This document shows positions 50,675 through 58,525 of a stretch of DNA of 64,000 nucleotides, piece after piece. The DNA is from DASQUK01 sp963717085. Its GTDB lineage: Bacteria; Actinomycetota; Acidimicrobiia; Acidimicrobiales; VFJN01. Below the pieces are notes generated by a model that saw only the letters and a program-made list of their open reading frames with translations, was not told the origin of the DNA and ran no database searches. Every line of letters starts with the position of its first letter. Position 1 is the first letter of the stretch. The DNA is taken from assembly GCA_963717085.1 (NCBI GenBank), contig CAVQVM010000005.1, positions 1 through 64,000 on the forward strand, given 5' to 3'. The position numbers were made by a program, and so were the translations under genes.

Positions 50675-51367
50675 TCAGCGCGTCGAGCGCAGCGGCGCGG
50701 CCTCGGCGATGAGCTCGGGCCCGTTGTTGCGCACGCTGTTCACGAGGTCTGACACCGGGTACGCGGTCAGCAGCTCGGCCGGGGCCGGCACGAGGAGGCG
50801 GGCCAGCGTGGTCATGTCCCAATTGCCCGGATCGAGCCACACATCCCAGGCGGACGGCGGCAGGATGACCGGCATCCGGTCATGGAGCGACGCAACGGTG
50901 TCGTTGGCCCTGGTGGTGACGATGGCGCAGGTGCGTAGCCGCCCGTCGTCAGGGGTGCGCCAGATCGCCCCCAGGCCCGCGAACGCCATTGGGTCGCCGT
51001 CGATGCGGTGGATGAGGTAGGGCTGCTTCGACTTGCCGTCTTCGAGGACGCGCCACTCGTAGAAGCCGTCGGCGGGGACGATGCAACGCCGCTTCTCGAA
51101 CGCCTCCCGGTAGGCGGGCTTGGATGAGAGGGTCTCCGCACGGGCGTTGATCATCCGCGCCGCACCCCGGGTGTCCTTCGACCACCAGGGAACCAGGCCC
51201 CAGCGCAGCACGTCCAGCCACCGCTCGTCCTCGGCCTCGAGCACGGCGTGCACGCCGTCGGTGGGCGCCACGTTCCACGACGGCTCGGCCAACGTCTCCC
51301 GGATGGCGGCGTCGAAGTACGCGGCGACGACGTCGGGCGGGGATGAAGAGGTGAACCGACCGCACAC
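50675..51367 (-). CDS. SOS response-associated peptidase (SRAP/YedK-HMCES family)
   Basis: A 230-residue SRAP protein, which crosslinks covalently to abasic sites in single-stranded DNA and protects them. The start GTG at 51367 gives VCGRF, placing the catalytic Cys at position 2 as the family requires. Other active-site features are WNVAPTDGV, MINARAETLSSKPAYREAF, CIVPADGFYEWR with the conserved Glu, and SLHDRMPVIL with the His. The longer frame would bury Cys2 and is rejected. A perfect LexA-type box lies 34 bp upstream. Confidence 0.93.
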   Translation of the reverse strand: MCGRFTSSSPPDVVAAYFDAAIRETLAEPSWNVAPTDGVHAVLEAEDERWLDVLRWGLVPWWSKDTRGAARMINARAETLSSKPAYREAFEKRRCIVPADGFYEWRVLEDGKSKQPYLIHRIDGDPMAFAGLGAIWRTPDDGRLRTCAIVTTRANDTVASLHDRMPVILPPSAWDVWLDPGNWDMTTLARLLVPAPAELLTAYPVSDLVNSVRNNGPELIAEAAPLRSTR

Positions 51368-51400
51368 GGGCGCGCACGATATCGGCCTTGAGCCGCCACA

Positions 51401-51422
51401 ATTACGAACGTACGTTCGTAAT
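51401..51422. promoter_or_regulatory. LexA-type SOS box (perfect palindrome)
   Basis: A 22-bp perfect palindrome centred on CGAACGTACGTTCG, matching the actinobacterial SOS box pattern CGAAC-n4-GTTCG. It lies in the divergent gap between the SRAP gene and the 94-residue ORF at 51423, directly abutting the GTG of the latter. LexA bound here should repress both genes. Confidence 0.85.
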
Positions 51423-51707
51423 GTGGGCCTGACGTGGAGCCGGAAGACGTTCCGGGACGGCTGGGAGGGCAGCGACGCCACGGGCTACTCGTTCGCCCAC
51501 GTCGTCCCCGGCTGGGATAGCAGTTGGGGTGCGTTCATCCCCTTCGAGGCGTGCGGCTACACCGACGGGCTGTGGCTCGGGGGCTACGAGACTCCAGACG
51601 AGGCGATGGAGGCCGCCCATCGGGTCGTGACCGCGCACGTCGACGCGGTCGGGCTGGCAGCCGTCCGGGAGGCACTGCGCAAGGCTCGCCTGCGCGGCCG
51701 CCGCTGA
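51423..51707 (+). CDS. Small hypothetical protein adjoining an SOS box, 94 aa
   Basis: Starts with the GTG that directly follows the palindrome: GLTWSRKTFRDGWEGSDATG, YSFAHVVPGWDSSWGAFIPF, then GLWLGGYETPDEAMEAAHRV and an Arg-rich C-terminus (LRKARLRGRR). Aromatic-rich and basic at the end. Family not recognised. With the start at the box edge, the transcript is probably leaderless or very short-leadered. DNA-damage induction is inferred only from the box. Confidence 0.6.
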   Translation: MGLTWSRKTFRDGWEGSDATGYSFAHVVPGWDSSWGAFIPFEACGYTDGLWLGGYETPDEAMEAAHRVVTAHVDAVGLAAVREALRKARLRGRR

Positions 51708-51749
51708 GCCCGTTGGTCAGAGCCTGAGCGGACCCATTCGCTCGGCCTC

Positions 51750-52631
51750 TCAGTCGTCGAGTACGGCGAGGTCGAGGTCGTCGAGGCTGTCGCTGGCGGC
51801 GAGCATGTCGATGTGCACGATCTTCCCCCGGCTGATCGTGAGGTCCCACGCGACCTTGGGCCGCCCCTTGACGGCCCACACGACGCCGACGACGCCGTCG
51901 ATGAGCGCAGGCCGTGCCGCCTGCGCTCGACCAGAGAAGGTTCCGGCCACAGACACGGCGCCCCGGACCTGTGGGGGGGAACCCATCCGGACCGCCGCCG
52001 CGTCGGCTTCGAGCACGACATCGGGATCGAGCAATGCCACGAGCGCGTCGAAGTCGCCGGCGCGCGAGGCCGCCAGGAACGCGCCGACGACCTCCCGCTG
52101 GCGGGCGGGATCGGCGTCGGGCGCCGGCTCCGTGCCCTGCACCTTGTGGCGAGCCCGGCTGGCGAGCTGCTTCGCCGCGGTCGAGGAGCGGCCGATGATG
52201 GGACCGATCTCGTCGAAGGGCACGGCGAAGATGTCGTGCAACACGAAGGCGAGCCGCTCGGCCGGGCGCAGCGTGTCGAGGACCACGAGGAGCGCCGACC
52301 CGACCGAATCGACCAGCAGCGCCTCGTCCGCGGGGTCGCCGCCCGCCTCCGGGCTCCCGCTGCGGTCGGCCAGGTCGGCACCGGCGGCGTCCTCGCGTCG
52401 GGACCCGCGCGAACGCAACATGTCCAGCGACACCCGGGCGACAACGGTCGTCAACCACCCGCCCAGGTTCTCGATCTCGTCCGCGTCGGCCCGGCTGAGC
52501 CGGAGCCACGCCTCCTGGACGGCGTCATCGGCCTCCGCTCGAGACCCCAGCATCCGGTACGCCACCGCCCGCAGATGCACGCGGTTGGCCTCGAATCGGT
52601 CCAGCAACCAATCCTGCTCGGGCACCGTCAC
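51750..52631 (-). CDS. ECF sigma factor with SnoaL-like C-terminal domain (ECF41/SigJ-like)
   Basis: A 293-residue sigma factor. Region 2: FEANRVHLRAVAYRMLGSRA, EADDAVQEAWLRLSRADADE, NLGGWLTTVVARVSLDMLRS. Region 4: LRPAERLAFVLHDIFAVPFD, STAAKQLASRARHKV. It is followed by an NTF2/SnoaL-like extension (VVGAFLAASRAGDFDALVAL, VWAVKGRPKVAWDLTISRGK). ECF41 members use this extension instead of an anti-sigma factor and sit beside a small enzyme gene; here it is the divergent VOC protein. GTG at 52631 follows an AGGGAAGAAG site. Confidence 0.9.
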   Translation of the reverse strand: MTVPEQDWLLDRFEANRVHLRAVAYRMLGSRAEADDAVQEAWLRLSRADADEIENLGGWLTTVVARVSLDMLRSRGSRREDAAGADLADRSGSPEAGGDPADEALLVDSVGSALLVVLDTLRPAERLAFVLHDIFAVPFDEIGPIIGRSSTAAKQLASRARHKVQGTEPAPDADPARQREVVGAFLAASRAGDFDALVALLDPDVVLEADAAAVRMGSPPQVRGAVSVAGTFSGRAQAARPALIDGVVGVVWAVKGRPKVAWDLTISRGKIVHIDMLAASDSLDDLDLAVLDD

Positions 52632-52712
52632 CTTCTTCCCTCGCGATCCGTCATGCCACTGACGATCCGAACCCGATCGACGTAACACGGACACGACCCG
52701 AAGGAGCCTTCG

Positions 52713-53066
52713 ATGGCGTCAGGCATGAAGACGATCACGTACCCCGTCAAGGACCTCTCCGCGGCCAAGCAGCTCTACAGCCAGATCTTCGCTGTGGAGC
52801 CGTACATCGACGAGCCCTACTACGTCGCCTTCAGCGTCGGCGGGCACGACGTGGGCCTCGATCCCAACGGCCACGGCAAGGGCATGACCGGCCCCATCGC
52901 CTACTGGCACGTCGACGACATCAACAAGAGCCTCGACGCGCTCCTCGACACCGGCGCGGAGGCGGACCAGGCGATCCAGGACGTCGGCGGCGGGACGCTG
53001 ATCGCAACCGTCAAGGACGCCGACGGCAACGTCACCGGCCTTTTCCAGGCACCCGCCGGCGGCTGA
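52713..53066 (+). CDS. VOC-family protein adjacent to an ECF41-like sigma factor
   Basis: A 117-residue VOC protein: MKTITYPVKDLSAAKQLYSQ, AVEPYIDEPYYVAFSVGGHD, IAYWHVDDINKSLDALLDTG, VKDADGNVTGLFQ. It lies 81 bp divergent from the sigma gene and follows an AAGGAGCC ribosome-binding site. ECF41 factors usually control a neighbouring carboxymuconolactone decarboxylase, oxidoreductase or epimerase gene. This VOC gene probably takes that place and is the best candidate target. Confidence 0.85.
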   Translation: MASGMKTITYPVKDLSAAKQLYSQIFAVEPYIDEPYYVAFSVGGHDVGLDPNGHGKGMTGPIAYWHVDDINKSLDALLDTGAEADQAIQDVGGGTLIATVKDADGNVTGLFQAPAGG

Positions 53067-53068
53067 AG

Positions 53069-53087
53069 CGCCCGACAACTGCGGGCG
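53069..53087. terminator. Hairpin between convergent VOC and kinase genes
   Basis: CGCCCG-acaactg-CGGGCG, a perfect 6-bp stem with a 7-nt loop in the 30-bp gap between two convergent stops. Short but very GC-rich. Confidence 0.5.
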
Positions 53088-53096
53088 GTAGGCGGG

Positions 53097-54482
53097 TCAC
53101 TTGCGACCCCTCGGGAGCCTGACCGTCATCACCGTCTGGCCCGGTTGCGAGGCGATCAGGATCTCGCCGTGATGGCGGTCCACGACGATGCGGCGCGAGA
53201 TGTCGAGCCCGAGCCCGGTGCCCTTGCCCACGTCCTTCGTCGTGAAGAACGGCTCGAACGCCCGGTCCTGCACGTCCGGCGTCATACCGGGTCCGGTGTC
53301 GGCGACCTCGACGATGACGTGGTCATCGTCGGGGCGCGCCGTCACCCGAAGCGTGCCCTTGCCCTCCATGGCATCGATGGCGTTGTCGATCAGGTTCGTC
53401 CAGACCTGGTTGAGCTCGCCGGGAATCGCCTCGATGCGCGGTATGTCGTCGGCGTAGTCACGGACGACCGTGATGCCGTCGTGGAGCTTCTCGCCGAGAA
53501 CCACCAGCGTGCTCTCGATCCCCTCGGTGACGTCGATGTCCTGGAGCGATGCCCGGTCGAGCTGTGAGTACGACTTCACGGTGCCCACGAGGTCCGACAC
53601 GCGACCCGTTGCCTCCTTGACCTCGGACACCAGCGTCGTCGTCGACAGCGCGCTCACCGCCCACTCCAGGCCGGCCGGGAGGGAGTCGGCGTCGAGCAGT
53701 TGCGCGACCTGCTCGCACCACGCCACGTCGACTCCCGCCGACGCCAGGGTGGGCGCCATCTCCCACGAGCGGGGGACGTCGTGGGCGTCGAGCCAGTCGG
53801 CGAGCGCTTCCTCCCGGTCGGCGACCGCCAGGGGGTCGGCGCCGGGCGGCGGCGTGTCGATCCCACGGCGCAGCGCATCGAGTGCGAGGAACTGTTCCGC
53901 CGACATCGACCCCTCGGCGAGGTCCACCAGGGACCCCAGCAGGCGGTCGCACGTCGCCTGTAGCTCGTCGACCGCACGCGTCGCCGCCGACGCGGGGTTG
54001 TTGAGCTCGTGGGCAAGACCGGCGGCCAGCGTGCCGAGCGCGATGAGCGACTCGCGCTGACGCGACAGCGCATCGATCATGCGCACCGTCTGGAAGAAGC
54101 CCTGGATCATATGGAGGCTGAAGGGGAACCAGATCTGGACGAACTCCCCCAGCGCCTCCGCCGGCACGCGCAGCACGCGGCCGGGGCTCGAGGCGCGTGC
54201 GGTGGCGAGGTAGCCCACCGCGTCGGTCCACGCCCGAAAGCCGCCGGCCCACTGCCCCGGACGTTCCATCGCGGCGATGACCGAAACCTCGTGGCCCGAC
54301 CGGCGGAGCAGCTCGACCTGCCCGTTGAGCAGCACCCACCAGAAGTCGGCGGGCTCGCCCTCGTGGAAGAGCACATCGCCATCCTGGAAGGACACGATCG
54401 TGCTTGCGTCGTCCAGCTGTCGCAGCTGCTCATCGCTCAGCCCGGCGAACAGGAACAGCGACCGCAGTTCCTCGATGGCCAT
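53097..54482 (-). CDS. Histidine kinase with N-terminal cyclic-nucleotide-binding-fold domain
   Basis: A 461-residue soluble kinase. Residues about 1-135 are a cNMP-binding-fold domain (LRSLFLFAGLSDEQLRQLDD, IVSFQDGDVLFHEGEPADFW). The dimerisation helix carries the phospho-His in GTLAAGLAHELNNPASAATR, and the ATPase domain has WTNLIDNAIDAMEGKG, VEVADTGPGMTP, FFTTKDVGKGTGLGLDISRR. No membrane segment and no adjacent response regulator, so it is an orphan cytosolic sensor. The loop for cNMP phosphate binding is not canonical, so the ligand is uncertain. Confidence 0.88.
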   Translation of the reverse strand: MAIEELRSLFLFAGLSDEQLRQLDDASTIVSFQDGDVLFHEGEPADFWWVLLNGQVELLRRSGHEVSVIAAMERPGQWAGGFRAWTDAVGYLATARASSPGRVLRVPAEALGEFVQIWFPFSLHMIQGFFQTVRMIDALSRQRESLIALGTLAAGLAHELNNPASAATRAVDELQATCDRLLGSLVDLAEGSMSAEQFLALDALRRGIDTPPPGADPLAVADREEALADWLDAHDVPRSWEMAPTLASAGVDVAWCEQVAQLLDADSLPAGLEWAVSALSTTTLVSEVKEATGRVSDLVGTVKSYSQLDRASLQDIDVTEGIESTLVVLGEKLHDGITVVRDYADDIPRIEAIPGELNQVWTNLIDNAIDAMEGKGTLRVTARPDDDHVIVEVADTGPGMTPDVQDRAFEPFFTTKDVGKGTGLGLDISRRIVVDRHHGEILIASQPGQTVMTVRLPRGRK

Positions 54483-54619
54483 CAGGACGCGCCCTCCTTG
54501 AGCAGCCCTCCGGAGCGTAGGCGCGAACCGCCGGCGCCGCGACTGCCAAGGGTGGGCCGCGGGCGGGTGTGCGTCGGGCGCCCGTGGCCGTAACGTGGGT
54601 GGAACCGAGGAGCTGCCGA

Positions 54620-54814
54620 GTGCGGGTGCATGTCGATCCCGAGAAGTGCCAGGGCCACAACCGCTGCTACGCGCTGGCGCCCGAGCTGTTCGATGTCGAC
54701 GATCTCGGCAACGCGTTCGAGCTGAACGCCGGGGTCGTGCCCGAGGGCCTCGAGGACAAGGCTCGCAACGCGGTGGCCAACTGTCCCGAGTACGCGATCT
54801 CGGTATCGGAGTGA
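54620..54814 (+). CDS. Small [3Fe-4S]/[4Fe-4S] ferredoxin, P450 partner
   Basis: A 64-residue ferredoxin: VHVDPEKCQGHNRCYALAPE and VANCPEYAISV. The CxxHxxC...CP pattern, with His in place of the second Cys, is typical of the single-cluster ferredoxins that feed electrons to actinobacterial P450s. GTG at 54620 gives the standard short N-terminus. The P450 gene starts four bases after its stop, which fixes the partnership. Confidence 0.9.
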   Translation: MRVHVDPEKCQGHNRCYALAPELFDVDDLGNAFELNAGVVPEGLEDKARNAVANCPEYAISVSE

Positions 54815-54818
54815 ACTG

Positions 54819-56033
54819 ATGGCGACGCAACGTCCACGCGTGTCCGACTGGACCACCGACTTCGATCACACCGACCCGGAGTGGGTTGCCGATCCTTACC
54901 CGATCTGGGACGAGCTCCGCACCAGCTGTCCCGTGGCGCACAGCGACCGGTACGGCGGCACCTGGCTACCGGTGCGCCACGACGATGTCGCGGCGGTCGC
55001 ATACGACACCGAGCACTTCACGTCGCGGTCGGTGGTCGTGAGCGAGATTCGGCCCGGCCCGGACGATCTCCCGGCGCCCATCGGCCTGGCACCACCCATC
55101 ACCTCCGACCCGCCCTTCCACCCACTGGCCCGGCGCCTGCTGCTCCCGGCGTTCGCACCCAAGCGGATCGAGGCGCTGGAACCGTTCACGCGTGAGTTGT
55201 GCGTCGAGCTCCTGGACGCCACCGCCGGTGAGGCGCAGATCGACGCTGCCGTCGACTACGCCCAACACATCCCGCTGCGGGTGATCGTCAGGATGCTCGG
55301 CTTCCCCCAGGAGGATGCCGACCTGTTCCGTCGCTTCATCCGCATGGTGCTCGAGGACGTCGACCAGTCCGCCGAGGAGCGCCAGGCGATCGTCGACGCG
55401 GGCGAGCTCGACGCCTACATCGACGCCCGCATCGCCGAGCACCTTGCCGACCCGCAGGACGACCTCACCAGCTTCCTGCTCGACGCCGAGCTCGACGGCA
55501 ACAAGCTCGATCCCGACCACGTGCGGGGCACGATGGTGCTCCTCATGATCGCGGGCATCGACACGACGTGGTCCGCCATCGGCGCGTCGCTCTGGCACCT
55601 CGCCCAGAACCCCGCCGACCGCCGGCGCCTGGCCGCCGAGCCTGAACTGATGGCCACCGCGGTCGAGGAGTTCCTGCGCGCCTACGCACCGGTGACGATG
55701 GCGCGACTGGTGGCCACGGACTATGACTTCCGCGGTCGCCAGATGAAGGAGGGCGATTGGTTGCTCCTGCCGTTCCCGGCCGCGAACCGGGACCCGGAGC
55801 AATTCCCCGACGCCGACAAGGTCCAGATCGACCGGGCGGAGAACCGGCACGCAGCCTTCGGCCTCGGCATCCACCGGTGCATCGGTTCCAACCTGGCACG
55901 GATGGAGCTGCGCGTCGCCCTCGAGGAGTGGATGAAGCGCTATCCCGAGTTCGAGCTCGTCGACCCTGCCGAGGTCACGTGGTCGGCGGGCCAGGTCCGG
56001 GGCCCGCGCACCGTCCCCGTGCGGATCCTCTAG
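54819..56033 (+). CDS. Cytochrome P450
   Basis: A 404-residue soluble P450. I-helix AGIDTTWSAIGASLWHLAQN contains the oxygen-activating D-T pair (with D where the family usually has E/D), K-helix VEEFLRAY has the ExxR pair, and the heme loop AFGLGIHRCIGSNLARMEL holds the cysteine ligand. Early segments (DPYPIWDELRTSCPVAHSDR) match bacterial class I P450s. It monooxygenates an unknown substrate using electrons from the ferredoxin upstream. A reductase gene is not present nearby. Confidence 0.94.
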   Translation: MATQRPRVSDWTTDFDHTDPEWVADPYPIWDELRTSCPVAHSDRYGGTWLPVRHDDVAAVAYDTEHFTSRSVVVSEIRPGPDDLPAPIGLAPPITSDPPFHPLARRLLLPAFAPKRIEALEPFTRELCVELLDATAGEAQIDAAVDYAQHIPLRVIVRMLGFPQEDADLFRRFIRMVLEDVDQSAEERQAIVDAGELDAYIDARIAEHLADPQDDLTSFLLDAELDGNKLDPDHVRGTMVLLMIAGIDTTWSAIGASLWHLAQNPADRRRLAAEPELMATAVEEFLRAYAPVTMARLVATDYDFRGRQMKEGDWLLLPFPAANRDPEQFPDADKVQIDRAENRHAAFGLGIHRCIGSNLARMELRVALEEWMKRYPEFELVDPAEVTWSAGQVRGPRTVPVRIL

Positions 56034-56083
56034 GCCCACCGGAGGTGGTCGCGGCCACGACCCGCCCTGACCAGGGAATCCAG

Positions 56084-56157
56084 TGGGCCGTGAGGGACTC
56101 GAACCCCCGACCCCTTGCGCGTCATGCAAGTGCTCTAGCCAACTGAGCTAACGGCCC
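56084..56157 (-). tRNA. tRNA-Val (anticodon GAC)
   Basis: A 74-nt cloverleaf on the minus strand: acceptor GGGCCGT/ACGGCCC, D-arm GCTCAGTTGGCTAGAGC, anticodon stem CTTGC/GCAAG with loop ATGACGC (anticodon GAC), T-arm GGGGGTTCGAGTCCCTC, discriminator A. CCA is not encoded. It reads GUC codons. Confidence 0.95.
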
Positions 56158-56258
56158 GGCGGAACGAGCAAGCTACCACAGGGCCGCCGCCACCCCGCCT
56201 GCTCGCAGGGCCGTACTGCATCTCCGCGGGCAGGTGGCCGATCCTGCCGATAGCCTCT

Positions 56259-56561
56259 ATGAACCCGTCGAACCAGGAGACTCCCCCGCTGGCCGAGACA
56301 CCCCCCGATCCGCTGCCCGCCGAGCTCGCACCATTCATGGCGCAGGCTCGTGTGCGACTGGAACAGGCGACCGACGGCCTCGACCACGAAGCCGCCGTCG
56401 AGCACCTCGAGGCCACCGTCGCGCGCGCCGCCATCGAGGCATCGCGGTTGGGGTTCAGCTTCCCGTCGCCGGACTCCGCCGCCGAGCCGCTGACGCTGGG
56501 CGAAGGGGACGGCTCGATCGTGGTGGTCCAGCGACTCACCGGGCCGGACCAGCCCGACTGA
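56259..56561 (+). CDS. Hypothetical protein, 100 aa
   Basis: Begins NPSNQETPPLAETPPDPLPA and continues APFMAQARVRLEQATDGLDH, EAAVEHLEATVARAAIEASR, then a Pro/Ser segment and VVVQRLTG. A proline-rich start and a predicted helical middle; no membrane helix. Family not recognised. It is convergent with the HPPD gene. Confidence 0.55.
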   Translation: MNPSNQETPPLAETPPDPLPAELAPFMAQARVRLEQATDGLDHEAAVEHLEATVARAAIEASRLGFSFPSPDSAAEPLTLGEGDGSIVVVQRLTGPDQPD

Positions 56562-56595
56562 CTCCCGGGCCCGGCGCACCGCCGCGACGCTGCGG

Positions 56596-57726
56596 TCAGA
56601 GGTTGCCGCGGGCGGCCTGGGCCCGCTCGATGGCCTCGAACAGCGCCTTGAAGTTGCCGGCGCCGAAGCCGGTCGCCCCCTCGCGCTGGATGATCTCGAA
56701 GAAGACGGTGGGTCGGTCGCAGATCGTCTCGGTGAAGATCTGCAGCAGGTGGCCCTCCTCGTCGCGGTCGACCATGATCCCCAGCTCGGCCAGGTCGCCC
56801 CAGGGCAGGTCGATCCCGCCCATGCGCGCCCGGGCGTCGTCGTAGTACTCGGGCGGGACCTCGAGGAAGCGCACGCCCCGGTCCCGCATGGTGCCGACGG
56901 CGTGCACGATGTCGGGCGTGTGCAGGGCCAGGTGCTGAACCCCCGGCGACCGGTAGTAGTCGAGGTACTCCTCGATCTGGCTCTTGCGGCGGCCCTCGGC
57001 GGGCTCGTTGATGGGCAGCACGACCTTGTCGTGGTTCCACACGACGGTCGACATCAGCGCCGAGTACTCGGTCGAGATCTGGTCGTCGCCGAAGTGGACG
57101 AGCAGGTCGAAGCCCAGGACGTCCCGGTAGTAGTCGACCCACTGGTCGAGGCGACCCAGCTCGACGTTGCCGACGATGTGATCGAACCGGGTCAGGCCGA
57201 CCGGCTCTCCGACGGGCGTGGCGAGCACGGGCGGACCGAACTGGGGTGCGAACGGGCCGGTGTACGCCGAGCGATCGAGGAACGTGTGCACCGTCTCGCC
57301 GTAGGTATGGATGGCGGCCTGGTGTATGGCGCCCAGCTCGTCGGTGTCGACGGTCGGCTCCCGCTCCGGCAGGGCGCCCCGCGCCACCGCCGCCGCGAAT
57401 GCGGCCTCGGCATCGTCGACAAGGAAGCAGACGTCCTTCACACCGTCGCCATGGGTGCGAACGTGCTCGGCGATCGGGGACTCGGGCCCGAGCGCGCCGG
57501 TGACGATGAACCGGATGCGCCCCTGCTGCAGGAGGTGCGACACGCGGTCGCGCCGCCCGGTCTCCGGCCCCGCGTACGCCACCTCCTCGAATCCGAACGC
57601 CGACGTCAACAGACCGGCGAACGCTCGGGCGTTGCCGACCCACCACTCGACGTGATCGATCCCGCCGATAACGGGTGGTGCGACCGGGTTTCCCTGGCGA
57701 TCATGGTGGAGCGCGGTCGTGGCCAT
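56596..57726 (-). CDS. hpd: 4-hydroxyphenylpyruvate dioxygenase
   Basis: A 376-residue non-heme iron dioxygenase that turns 4-hydroxyphenylpyruvate into homogentisate in tyrosine breakdown. It has two VOC-like halves. The iron ligands are His in FDHIVGNVEL, His in GVQHLALHTPDIV and Glu in TVFFEIIQREG, and the closing GFGAGNFKALFEAIERAQ helix is diagnostic. ATG 57726 chosen. It is divergent from an Lrp-type regulator. The rest of the homogentisate pathway is not in this window. Confidence 0.96.
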   Translation of the reverse strand: MATTALHHDRQGNPVAPPVIGGIDHVEWWVGNARAFAGLLTSAFGFEEVAYAGPETGRRDRVSHLLQQGRIRFIVTGALGPESPIAEHVRTHGDGVKDVCFLVDDAEAAFAAAVARGALPEREPTVDTDELGAIHQAAIHTYGETVHTFLDRSAYTGPFAPQFGPPVLATPVGEPVGLTRFDHIVGNVELGRLDQWVDYYRDVLGFDLLVHFGDDQISTEYSALMSTVVWNHDKVVLPINEPAEGRRKSQIEEYLDYYRSPGVQHLALHTPDIVHAVGTMRDRGVRFLEVPPEYYDDARARMGGIDLPWGDLAELGIMVDRDEEGHLLQIFTETICDRPTVFFEIIQREGATGFGAGNFKALFEAIERAQAARGNL

Positions 57727-57858
57727 AGTCACCCCTCGGTGGGACAACCTCGGGGGCTGACCCACATGGTCGAACTGCACGACCCAGGAAACGCGTGGGG
57801 GACCAAGACGTCAACTCAACGGTCACATGCTGGACAATTCAGCCAGTGAGCGAGCGAG

Positions 57859-57871
57859 TGTGTTAGACACA
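57859..57871. promoter_or_regulatory. Palindrome in the hpd-lrp intergenic region
   Basis: TGTGT-TAG-ACACA is a perfect 13-bp inverted repeat, six bases before the ATG chosen for the Lrp gene. A looser CTGG...CCAG pair lies at about 57830-57847. Such sites between hpd and its divergent regulator are natural Lrp operators. Confidence 0.45.
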
Positions 57872-57877
57872 TTGCTC

Positions 57878-58381
57878 ATGTTGCCCACCGGGATGGACGG
57901 CCTCGATGCTCGCCTGATCCGGGCCATGTCTGACACGCCGCGCGCCGGAGTGATGGAGCTGGCCCGCCAGCTCGGCGTCGCCCGCGGGACGGTACAGGCA
58001 CGGCTCGACAAGCTCCAGCAGCGGGGCATCATCTCCGGGTTCGACCCGGATCTCGACCTGCGCGCCATGGGCTACGAGGTGCTGGCTTTCGTGAGCCTGG
58101 AGATCTCCCAGGGTCGACTCGAGGACGTCACCAAGCACCTGCGCGAGATCCCCGAGGTCCTCGAGATCCACTCGGTCACCGGGCCCGGTGACCTCCACTG
58201 CCGCGTCGTCGCCCGCACCAACGACCACCTGCAGTACGTGATCAATCGCATCCTCGAGGTTCAGGGCATCGTGCGCAGCACCACGCAGATCGCCCTCACC
58301 GAGCAGCTTCGCCATCGGGTCCTGCCCCTCGTCGACCTCGTGATCGACGGCGAGGACCAGGCGCAGCAGGACGCCGGCTGA
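57878..58381 (+). CDS. Lrp/AsnC-family transcriptional regulator
   Basis: About 167 residues. N-terminal HTH: LDARLIRAMSDTPRAGVMEL, ARQLGVARGTVQARLDKLQQ, RGIISGF. C-terminal RAM ligand-binding domain: EVLAFVSLEISQGRLEDV, VLEIHSVTGPGDLHCRVVA, NRILEVQGIVRSTTQIAL. Starts possible at 57827, 57878 or 57893; the later ones leave the palindrome at 57859 outside the gene. Between hpd and the proline/glutamate dehydrogenase gene, it is well placed to respond to an amino acid. Confidence 0.92.
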   Translation: MLPTGMDGLDARLIRAMSDTPRAGVMELARQLGVARGTVQARLDKLQQRGIISGFDPDLDLRAMGYEVLAFVSLEISQGRLEDVTKHLREIPEVLEIHSVTGPGDLHCRVVARTNDHLQYVINRILEVQGIVRSTTQIALTEQLRHRVLPLVDLVIDGEDQAQQDAG

Positions 58382-58384
58382 GAG

Positions 58385-58510
58385 GCCGAGCGGATAGGGA
58401 CGATCGCTCAACCCACGAGTGGGAATTTGGCGGCCGAAGTGCTGCTTACAGCGAGGCCTCCAATGACACAGACCACGGTAAGGCACGCGCCCGTGACCTA
58501 TCCGCGCATC
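58385..58510 (+). repeat. Inverted-terminus element, copy B
   Basis: Starts three bases after the Lrp stop (TGA) with GCCGAGCGGATAGG; its far end is CCTATCCGC (58497-58505). It shares the block GTGGGAATTTGGCGG with copy C and GACCACGGTAAG with copy A. Its right terminus departs from the other copies after nine bases (GCATCG instead of TCGGC). No ORF. It fills the 144-bp gap to the convergent proline dehydrogenase end. Confidence 0.7.
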
Positions 58511-58525
58511 GTCCAACCGGCGCGG

